A stretch of 64,000 nucleotides of DNA, taken from positions 8,556,001 to 8,620,000 of the forward strand of contig NC_088708.1 in NCBI RefSeq assembly GCF_963576615.1, given 5' to 3'. Positions 54,770 to 64,000 of this stretch are shown in pieces. Made by a program: the position numbers and the translations under genes. The stretch's first letter is position 1. Each line of letters begins with the position of its first letter. The notes under the pieces are model-generated. The model had not been told where the DNA came from and did no database searches. It was given only the letters and a program-made list of their open reading frames with translations. The DNA comes from Watersipora subatra (Eukaryota; Bryozoa; Gymnolaemata; Cheilostomatida; Watersiporidae).

Positions 54770-56936
54770 TCATTAATTATATTTTGTTTTTTAGCTAATA
54801 TAATTGCGTCATTGCAGCATTAATATCATGCTGAACTTTTGTCTAAATTCCTCTAGCTTAGGGTGCCCACCACTTTTGCAAAGTTCAACAGAATGCTTGC
54901 CTTCCAAACTAATTTCTAACTCTATTTTACTACGTAGTAGATGATCTTTTCCTGCAATGATTTTTTTGAGTTTCTACTTGTGCAGTACATTGCCATTTAT
55001 CATGCCTACCTTATTGTAAGCTGGCTATATGTATTATACCCATTGTTTTGAAACATATCTTACAGCTTTTTAATTTCAAATATTGAATAATTACCAAAAA
55101 TTTTGTTATTATAATATAGACTCATAGCTAGAGATTGTGTTAGAAATAAGCTGTGTCAAAGTTTAGCGCAGGATATTGTCGGCATGCTAGGGGTAATCAA
55201 TTTTAAGCAGATCACTTTTTCAAACGGAAATAAAAAAAGCAGCATTGATTTTAAACATATTTTTGTTTGAATTTGTGAAAATTGTTGATATCCCCATTAT
55301 GTAATGTGATGGTTGTCACTCACAGCGTTGAACCACTTTATCATCATAGACTAAATACTATAATAATACAGTTTAGACACTGTTGACTGTGTTACAAGGA
55401 CAGAAATTATAAAGTGTTATGTGTTATATTTTGAGTAGAAGCTTTTTGTGGGAAACCATAAGTTTGTTTTCCTTTTGTATTTGAAATCGTTTTACCAATA
55501 TGCCTGGTGCCAGTAAATACTGGCTTTGTAAAAAATTGGGTTACTGCAAAAGCAATGTTAGTTTTTATTCATCCAGTCTTTAATCGTGAATGGTGATAAA
55601 TCACTTCCTGTTTCCTTAAGAGTCTGCTGTATTTGTGTGATTGATTCACTAGACGCTAAACACGATGAAGTACCTATGTTTGCTACTACAGGGGAGTTGA
55701 GTAACTTTTGACGTTACGTTACACAGCTCTGTAATATCTAATAGCACTAGATTACCTCATCAGGTAGTCTTTTTAGAAAGAAAATAGTATGATAGATGCA
55801 AGCTTTTGGTTGCAAGACAGCTTGGAAGTATTTCTTGCCTATATTCGCTTGTTACAATCCATTGCATCCCTTCTCTAACAGTTTCTATATTCGCTTGTTA
55901 CAATCCATTGCAGCCCTTCTCTAACAGTTCCTATATTCGCTTGTTACAATCCATTGCATCCCTTCTCTAACAGTTCCTATATTCGCTTGTTACAATCCAT
56001 TGCATCCCTTCTCTAACAGTTCCTATATTTGCTTGTTACAATCCATTGCATCCCTTCTCTAACAGTTCCTATATTCGCTTGTTACAATCCATTGCATCCC
56101 TTCTCTAACAGTTCCTATATTCGCTTGTTACAATCCATTGCATCCCTTCTCTAACAGTTATGGTTGAGGATTAGGAGACACGAAAAGTGCGTTTAACGCT
56201 CTTGTTTTTTCTTTGGAATAGTTTCGTTTATGAGTGCCATACGCAATACTCAGTACGCAATACTCAGTACGCAATACGCAGTATGCAATACTCAGTACGA
56301 TTGAAAGAAGGCTGGTATATAGGAAGATGGTAATTGGTATTCTCCTCTATAAAAAACAATCAATAATTTCTCGCGTACTCGAGAAAACTAATTTTTCAAA
56401 AAGACAGCAGTTTATTTTCTAATAAAGTTTTTAACCTTTGAACCTTAGTAGATATAATAATATTTAAAACTTAGTTGAGTGAGTTTTTAAGCGGACTAGA
56501 GTGCCCACACCGTGTCCTTGACGATATTTACAGATACAGGTTGTAAAAATGTTACCATAAATTTCCTGTTACATATTTTTTTAAATAATGCTGTTAAGCC
56601 ATGAGGAATAGCTAGGGGTGCATTGAGCCACATTTATTACCTACAATAACTATAGTGAATTTGTAGCGCAGTTCATGAGCACAGTCTAACCATTCCTCAA
56701 GTAGCATTACCTGCTGCTGACAGTGAACACAGTAGTGGTGCTTGGTGCTTTTAGCAGCCAGCAGTAACCAAAGGCACCTTATGCTGCTGCAAACCATTGC
56801 TTTACGGGTAGTTGCTAGCAAATTTCAAGAAATTAATTACACAGCAATGTTCAAAGGAGAAGCTTCCTTTACTAGATAGGGGTAATATGGCATCTCTAGC
56901 TTTTACATATTTGTTGATTAATTCTTCATTATTCAG
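54770..56936 (+). other. presumed intron or intergenic stretch with a 46-bp array
   Basis: Besides the 46-bp minisatellite at 55838-56158 there is a short 14-bp CGCAATACTCAGTA repeat at about 56240-56300. I see no supported exon or RNA gene. Confidence 0.45.
55838..56158. repeat. 46-bp minisatellite, seven nearly identical copies
   Basis: The unit begins TTCCTATATTCGCTTGTTAC and ends TCTCTAACAG. Copies differ at one or two sites, which indicates recent expansion. Confidence 0.93.
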
Positions 56937-56970
56937 TCCAAAATCAATAAGTTGCAAGCCTATCAAGGAA
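56937..56970 (+). CDS. candidate 34-nt exon of the right-hand gene
   Basis: The exon reads SKINKLQAYQG after a TTATTCAG acceptor and before GAA|GTAACA. It ends in phase 1, which fits the next exon. No upstream exon with matching phase 0 was found, so the call is tentative. Confidence 0.3.
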
Positions 56971-57141
56971 GTAACAAGTTATACTGGTTAGTAGTTCATC
57001 AGATATTCTGTATATATTCACCTGCTCAGACCTGCTTGGCTCGTACCTACTTGCTCACACTTATTGTAAACACCCATTCGCCTATCCCATGGCTATACAC
57101 TTGCATTAAGCATGCGCAACCGTGCTTGATGTTGCTTGTAG

Positions 57142-60100
57142 GTCACATCAAGCACCTTTTGAAATCCCTCGAGAAAGTAACAGAATTCTACAACGCATTT
57201 GTGGACCAAGTTAACTTTGATGGCTTGTATGGTCTGAGGATTGTTGAAGGTAACTACTACTCGTTTACCTGTTACATTTCTTCAAAATTCGACCGGGATA
57301 CATTGTAGCTAATTGTAGTATAATAATAGTATTCAATATGTTAGAAACTACTATTATATTACAATTAAGTACTGTGGATACTACTATTATATTACTATTA
57401 ATTACTGTACTCTGGATACTACTATTATATTACTATTAACTACTGTACTGTGGATACTACTATTATATTACTATTAACTACTGTACTGTGGATACTACTA
57501 TTATACTACTATTAATTACTGTACTCTGGATACTACTATTATATTACTATTAACTACTGTACTGTGGATACTACTATTATATTACTATTAACTACTGTAC
57601 TTTGGATACTACTATTATATTACTATTAACTACTGTACTTTGGATACTACTATTATATTACTATTAACTACTGTACTCTGGATACTACTATTATATTACT
57701 ATTAACTACTGTACTGTGGATACTACTATTATACTACTATTAATTACTGTATTCTGGATACTACTATTATATTACTATTAACTACTGTACTTTGGATACT
57801 ACTATTATATTACTATTAACTACTGTACTTTGGATACTACTATTATATTACTATTAACTACTGTACTCTGGATACTACTATTATATTACTATTAACTGCT
57901 GTACTCCGGATACTACTATTATATTACTATTAACTACTGTACTCTGGATACTACTATTATATTACCATTAACTACTGTACTGTGGATACTACTATTATAT
58001 TACTATTAACTGCTGTACTTTGGATACTGCTGTGTTGTGGTACTACTATTAACTACTATGTATTAAATACTGTTGTGTTGTGGTATTACTATCAACTGCT
58101 ATATATTAGACTGTTGTGCTCTGGTACTACTATTAACTGCTACACTACAATAGTCACTACTAGCAGTTATAATGCTGATGCCACTATAAACAGTTACTCA
58201 TTATTGATCGCTATCCAATGAGTTATGATACTCATAGTTGTTGTTATAGCTCAGGCAAACAGGTCTACAGGTCTACAGGTATGCTTATAGTAATCTAGTC
58301 CTTTCTTTCACTGTTTAATGAAAATCACTGCTGGGCTTGAACGCACTACTTTATAATATTCAGCTATTGGATCCTTTTTCCACTGCAAACTATTTATTCT
58401 GTGTAGAATTTTGCAATTTAATAGCAAAATTTTATTTTTAATTTTATAGTGACTAATGACATGTGAGCTTGATATTTATCACACGTTCCTTTGATATTTA
58501 TCACATGTTACTCTGATATTTATCACATGTTACTTTGATATTTATCACCTGTTACTTTGATATTTATCACCTGTTACTTTGATATTTATCACCTGTTACT
58601 TTGATATTTATCACCTGTTACTTTGATATTTATCACCTGTTACTTTGATATTTATCACATGTTACTTTGATATTTATCACACGTTCCTTTGATATTTATC
58701 ACATGTTACTTTGATATTTATCACCTGTTACTTTGATATTTATCACCTGTTACTTTGATATTTATCACATGTTACTTTGATATTTATCACACGTTCCTTT
58801 GATATTTATCACCTGTTACTTTGATATTTATCACATGTTACTTTGATATTTATCACATGTTACTTTGATATTTATCACATGTTACTTTGATATTTATCAC
58901 ATGTTACTTTGATATTTATCACATGTTACTTTGATATTTATCACATGTTACTTTGATATTTATCACCTGTTACTTTGATATTTATCACATGTTACTTTGA
59001 TATTTATCACCTGTTACTTTGATATTTATCACATGTTACTTTGATATTTATCACATGTTACTTTGATATTTATCACATGTTACTTTGATATTTATCACAT
59101 GTTACTTTGATATTTATCACATGTTACTTTGATATTTATCACATGTTACTTTGATATTTATCACATGTTACTTTGATATTTATCACATGTTACTTTGATA
59201 TTTATCACACGTTCCTTTGATATTTATCACATGTTACTTTGATATTTATCACATGTTACTTTGATATTTATTACATGTTACTTTGATATTTATCACATGT
59301 TACTTTGATATTTATCACATGTTACTTTGATATTTATCACATGTTACTTTGATATTTATCACCTGTTACTTTGATATTTATCACATGTTACTTTGATATT
59401 TATCACATGTTACTTTGATATTTATCACATGTTACTTTGATATTTATCACATGTTACTTTGATATTTATCACATGTTACTTTGATATTTATCACATGTTA
59501 CTTTGATATTTATCACATGTTACTTTGATATTTATCACATGTTACTTTGATATTTATCACATGTTACTCTGATATTATCACGTGTTACTTGTATATTTAC
59601 CACGTGTTACTTTGATATTTACCACATGTTACTTTGATATTTATCACATGTTACTCTGATATTATCACATGTTACTTGTAAATTTACCGCGTGTTACTTT
59701 GATAGTTACCACTCCTTCCCTTGATATTTATCATGTGTTACCTTGATATTTATCACGTGTTGTCTTGATATTTATCACATGTTACTCTGATATTATCACA
59801 TGTTACTTGTAAATTTACCGCGTGTTACTTTGATAGTTACCACTCCTTCCCTTGATATTTATCATGTGTTACCTTGATATTTATCACGTGTTGTCTTGGT
59901 ATTTATCACATGCTACGTTGATATTTATCACATGGTACCTTGATATTTATCACATGTTACCTTGATATTTATCACGTGTTACTTGGATATTTATCACGTG
60001 TTACTTGGATATTTATCACATGTCACCTTGATATTTACCACATGTTCTCTTGATATTTATCACATGTTCTCTTGATATTTATCACATGTTAATTTGGCGT

Positions 60101-61036
60101 TTATCACATGTTAGCTTAATATTTATCACCTGTTGCCTTGATATTTATCACATGCTACGTTGATATTTATCACGTGTCACCTTGATATTTATCACATGTT
60201 ACCTTGATATTTATCACATGTTACCTTGATAATTATCACGTGTTACCTTGATATTTGTAAAGGTACTGCACTACAGGTCTTCTTCCACTTCACCATTGCT
60301 TGCACATTTCGATATATAGGAGACCAGCTCCCTGTAATTATTATAATCATGCTCAACATAACCAGGTCCTTGGAGTTCATTTAACAACACATGTACATAT
60401 GAGTGAATTGTTCTGTAAAATATTTGGAAGGTGCTGCCATACACTGCAAGATGTCATGTCAGACTGTCACCAACTTACCATTGATTAATTGTCTCTCCAC
60501 ACTTTGCAACTCCTGACCTAGCATGAAGTAATACAGTAATGATAGAGTTGTATCATTGGTTATAATATTATAGGGCTGTGCGATTTCTTAACTTATCAAG
60601 GTATTGTTATTTGTTGAGGCTATTAAATGGACTGAGTTAGGTTATAGCATCATTTTAAAGCGCCTAGATTAGTTACTATTTTATAGATAGATATAAAGTT
60701 TATATAGTTTGTACAATATAGTTTATATTATAAGCTATATATATTATCATCAGTCAAGGCTGTTCAAAGTGAATTAGACCATGATAGACAAAATAAAGCT
60801 GATAGGCCAAAAGACGCGTAACGCTGTTCTATAGTGTGGATTGACAAGGTGTTTGGTATTTAGTAGGTGTAGTGGATTTTCTCTGGAAATACGAATGTAA
60901 CAGATGGTCAGGCAGATTGTAGATGCGATTTGAGTATGTTAGACAGCGATTATCTAATAACACTAATATTTATAATCAGCATAAAGGGATTTAGACGCTG
61001 ATCATAACTGTTCATATCAAGTCGCATCATGTTGCC

Positions 61037-61072
<36 letters not shown>

Positions 61073-63913
61073 TGTTAGATATACATGATAGCTGACAAGG
61101 TAAGACTAGTTATCAGCATGGACACCAACCGATATATATATTTTGTCACAAAAATCCTATCGATGTTGTCTTCTCGCCAAAACACATTAATTAAAAAAGA
61201 CTTTTTGCCGCTGTCATCAGCCCTGTATATTCTTACTCGACTGTATAAAGATATTGTTATCTTAGATAGCACATGCTGTGCCTAGAGTAGTAGGTAATGC
61301 ATTTCCTGTGTGTGTGCACACGACTCTAGCCTGTCTTGGCAAACTGTTGTTTTTGCGGAGTTGTCCCCTGTCGCGCGGGCGAGCAACACGACAGCTTGTC
61401 ACAAGACGTACTGCACCTGATGCATCAGCTGTACTTATAGGGAGTTGTTCTCTTCTGTCTATGTGGCTTAGTTGCGATGTTATGTCGGTCGCTCCATTGG
61501 TAATCATAACGGATTTCGCGCAAAAATTATGTAGAAAAAAAAGATTACAACGTTTAACCAAAGACTGTTGGTTGTTTACAATTTTGTTGTAAACTTTAGT
61601 AAAACTTAAGAATAAAATAAATTGAAAATAAAACCTATAAAAACAAATAAAACTGACATACAAAAATAGAAATTAAACTGACTGAGCGCACAAATAACGA
61701 CATATTTAGTCGCTGTTGTTGCCTAAGTTCTCAAGTTCTACTAAAGTTCACCGCAGAGACTGGTCGCTGGTTAAACATTGTAATCTTATTTTTTTCTACA
61801 TCAATTTTTGCGCGAAATCCGTTATGATTACCAATGGAGCGACCGACATAACATCGCAACCAAGCTGCATAGATAGAGGAGAACAACTCTCTATAAGTGC
61901 AGCTGATGCACCAGGTGCAGTGCGTCTTGTGACAAGCTGTTGTGTTGCTCGCCCACTCGACAGGGGACAACTTCGCAAAAACAACAGTTTGTCAAGACAG
62001 GCTAACATGACTCATGCATCTAGAGTCAAGAAAAATATATTGAATGTCTGTTCACAGGAGTCTTACTGCATATCAAAGGCTCCTTTCTATTTGAGCTCAT
62101 GGATGACTCTTTCAAGTTCAAAGTAGATGCGTTACTGAAGAACTGTCAAGTACCAATTAACAAGGGAATTGCTGTTGTCAACAGGTTAGGCATGCGCATT
62201 TCCACCAGGAATTCTCTTCTGATAATTGTTTCGTAACTTGAAATATTTGTATGTTGGAACAAATATTCTTATAAGAATACGCTGTATTTTTATCAATTCG
62301 ATTTACAGCAAAAAATCTAATAAATTATACAAGTAATCACGACCAGCATTAAATTTTATGTAAAAACTGAATGAATAAAGTAAATTAATACAAAGGAATA
62401 TTTATTAATATTTTACTGTTAAAATACTTAATGGAAGTGTGTACGTTCATGGGTGGTCAGAATGGGTGGTCAGGGAAGTGACGGACTTACTTACGGACTT
62501 ACACCGAATGACTTATTCTAACTCACACTAGTTTTGTGTTTTTTTTGTATATATTTTAAGGTTGATTTTTAATGTTCACCACTTTTTTCACTTTTGCTTA
62601 CAAATTTATATTTCAAAAAGTTTTGGATATTGTGAGTTTTAAATTAATTTTTATCTCACTACAAATATTTGCTTGAGTTTCACATCATATGTCAAACAAT
62701 GAAGAGGTGATTATAAGCCAGAGGCTTGATGTTAAACGAGTCTCTATAGTTGAGTTGTTTAACTGAATTACTGTGTACACGGAATTCCGGCTAATTGTGC
62801 AACAGGCTATTGACTCAGGTTCACCTAAGAGTAAATATAAGCCAGCGACATCTCTGAAAAATAGCAACATGTTTGCTGTATTTGTGAGTTCTCCTTGTTT
62901 GGCCTGTCTCATTTCTTCTCATATCACAGTCAGTGCATTTGTGTCATTCCTACGGTCTTTTTTATACTTTTTGTTAGAGTGTTAGAATTGTTTTCTTCTG
63001 TCTCCTTACCATCACATTATCAACCGATTGTGTTATAGCTTTATGCATTTAAAGTTTAGCTCTATGTTGCATTCAACCTGTGGAAGTTCAAGTGGAAGCA
63101 TGTATCTGTTTAGACTACTTCTCACAAATAGCTGGTGTTAGCATCACTCACTGTGACAATGAATATATCGTCTTCTTATTGATATACCTTATATGGAAAG
63201 TAATGCATCACTTTGAATGTAGGGTGGAAGTAGATAACGCAATAGCGAGTAACTTTCATAATGTTTTAAGGATCCTAATATGTGATCCTTGCAGAGATAA
63301 TCCTAATACGTATGTGTTCCTTGCAGAGATAATCCTAATATGTGCTCCTTGCAGAGATAACTCTAATATGTGCTCCTTGCAGAGACAATCCTAATATGTG
63401 TTCCTTGCAGAGATAATCCTAATATGTGTTCCTTGCAGAGATAATCCTAATATGTGCTCTTTGCAGAGATAATCCAAATATGTGCTCTTCGCAGAGATAA
63501 TCCTAATATGTGCCCGTGCAGAGACAATCCTAATATATGCTCCTTGCAGAGATAATCCAAATACAATATGTGTTCCTTGCAGAGATAATCCTAATATGTG
63601 CTCTTTGCAGAGATAATCCAAATATGTGCTCTTCGCAGAGATAATCCTAGTATGTGCCCGTGCAGAGGCAATCCTAATATATGCTCCTTGCAGAGATAAT
63701 CCAAATACAATATGTGTTCCTTGCAGAGATAATCCTAATATGTGCTCCTTGCAGATATAATCCAAATATGTGCTCCTTGCAGAGATAATCCAAAGCAATT
63801 TCAGAAGTTGGGGGTTCTATTAATAAGGAGGTATCTTATGAACTATGAGCCAAGAAATATCAAACCAGAGTTGCGCTGGCCATTTGTACTCAACATTAGA
63901 GATAGCTTTAAAG
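57142..63913 (+). CDS. unknown large protein, partial gene continuing past the window
   Basis: Three exons join cleanly: 57142-57249, 62058-62184 and 63783-63913. Splice sites are TTGCTTGTAG|GTC, GAAG|GTAACT, TCTGTTCACAG|GAG, AACAG|GTTAGG, CCTTGCAG|AGA and AAAG|GTGGGT, with phases 1, 2 and 1. They give about 122 residues: HIKHLLKSLEKVTEFYNAFV, then LYGLRIVEGVLLHIKGSFLF, then QFQKLGVLLIRRYLMNYEPR and NIKPELRWPFVLNIRDSFK. The peptide is hydrophilic-helical, with no signal or membrane segment, and looks like part of a large alpha-helical scaffold. I do not recognise the family. The first and last exons are outside or unproven; the last donor shows that the gene runs on to the right. Confidence 0.75.
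57310..58020. repeat. 38-bp minisatellite, about 18 copies
   Basis: The unit is about GTACTCTGGATACTACTATT plus ATATTACTATTAACTACT, with variants CTGTGG and CTTTGG. It begins about 60 bp after the exon 57142-57249 and fills the start of the following intron. A degraded tail continues to about 58180. Confidence 0.93.
58455..60260. repeat. 22-bp minisatellite, about 80 copies (1.8 kb)
   Basis: The unit is TTTGATATTTATCACATGTT plus AC. The left two-thirds are nearly uniform. The right third (after about 59570) is diverged, with a duplicated block around TTACCGCGTGTTACTTTGAT (near 59684 and 59816). This is typical of an array that expands in one zone and decays at the other. It is the largest repeat in the window. 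Confidence 0.95.
60261..61321 (+). other. intronic stretch with a (TA)n run
   Basis: A (TA)n microsatellite occupies about 61038-61070. I see no exon, RNA gene or other repeat in the remainder. Confidence 0.6.
61322..62027. mobile_element. foldback element with ~250-bp arms
   Basis: The left arm (about 61322-61567) and right arm (about 61753-62027) are reverse complements with scattered differences. Matching blocks include GGTAATCATAACGGATTTCG and its complement CGAAATCCGTTATGATTACC. The 185-bp centre is unique AT-rich sequence. The outer ends share GACTCTAG / CTAGAGTC, and the right arm has about 16 extra bases just inside this. Open frames across the arms are mirror artefacts. The class is unknown. 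It ends 31 bp before the exon at 62058. Confidence 0.85.
62185..63280 (+). other. intron of the right-hand gene before the 28-bp array
   Basis: I see no exon or RNA gene here. A short direct doublet (ATGGGTGGTCAG) lies near 62449-62474. Confidence 0.6.
63285..63790 (+). repeat. 28-bp minisatellite made of a splice-acceptor unit, about 18 copies
   Basis: The unit is GCAGAGATAATCCTAATATG plus TGCTCCTT, so every junction reads CTCCTTGCAG|AGATAATCC. The last copy is the real acceptor and the first codons of exon 63783-63913 (AGATAATCCAAAGC). A block of about 155 bp (with GCCCGTGCAGAG and AATCCAAATACAATATGTG) is itself duplicated within the array. Minus-strand frames across it are artefacts. Confidence 0.93.
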
Positions 63914-64000
63914 GTGGGTCCTATTGCTGAAGTCCATTGATCCTATATATGTATTTATTTCAGTAAGATATTTTCAGTGTCCTTTTTATCATAGACTGTC

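Noticed and set aside
61278-62126. ORFs of about 100-136 codons on both strands sharing the same peptides
   Set aside because: They are mirror images created by the arms of the foldback element, with no transposase motif.
1-64000. Search for retroviral or LTR elements, LINE reverse transcriptase, Polinton genes and toxin genes
   Set aside because: No reverse transcriptase, integrase, capsid-like or envelope-like frame and no paired long terminal repeats were recognised by eye.

Overview
This is a window of animal nuclear DNA. It is AT-rich and intron-dense, with GT-AG introns, metazoan gene families, many minisatellites and non-autonomous DNA transposons, and no operons or prokaryotic signals. 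A spiralian such as a mollusc, annelid, brachiopod or bryozoan fits best, but that placement is inference; no base composition statistic or species marker was computed.

Layout. At 2365-2643 there is a possible terminal exon of a plus-strand gene entering from the left, followed by a 25-bp minisatellite. A small two-exon plus-strand gene of unknown function lies at 4429-5383 (146 aa, basic). From 5.4 to 9.9 kb there are repeats: a tRNA-like SINE candidate, one arm of a dispersed inverted repeat, a perfect hairpin and a decayed coding stretch. At 9882-12155 (minus) are the last four exons of a coiled-coil protein. At 14577-17140 (minus) is a complete three-exon NEDD8 gene. At 19438-21440 two TTAA-flanked elements lie in opposite orientation.

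The centre of the window is one large plus-strand gene, 21781-48662. I resolve it into 28 coding exons that join in one continuous frame of 1603 codons. It encodes a secreted or membrane-anchored alpha-2-macroglobulin family protein of the CD109/Mcr type: signal peptide, macroglobulin domains, an LDL-receptor class A module in the bait region, the complement-like domain, and a cysteine-rich C-terminus with a hydrophobic anchor. At the place of the thioester motif GCGEQ it reads GTGAE, so it cannot form the thioester. The combination of no thioester, LDLa and C-terminal anchor resembles insect macroglobulin complement-related (Mcr), a septate-junction and phagocytosis protein. Its introns hold a 1.3-kb 14-bp minisatellite, a snapback Tc1/mariner element with near-identical 502-bp arms, and a mariner-type MITE ending 15 bp before an exon.

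From about 54.7 kb to the right edge is part of a second plus-strand gene of unknown function, with three well-supported exons (57142-57249, 62058-62184, 63783-63913). Its introns are filled with 38-bp, 22-bp (about 1.8 kb) and 28-bp arrays and a foldback element. The 28-bp array is built from the intron/exon junction itself, so it carries about 18 copies of a 3' splice site just before the real exon.

The genes share no evident pathway. The exciting items are the thioester-less LDLa macroglobulin, the tandem splice-acceptor array and the hairpin-forming elements inside transcribed introns.
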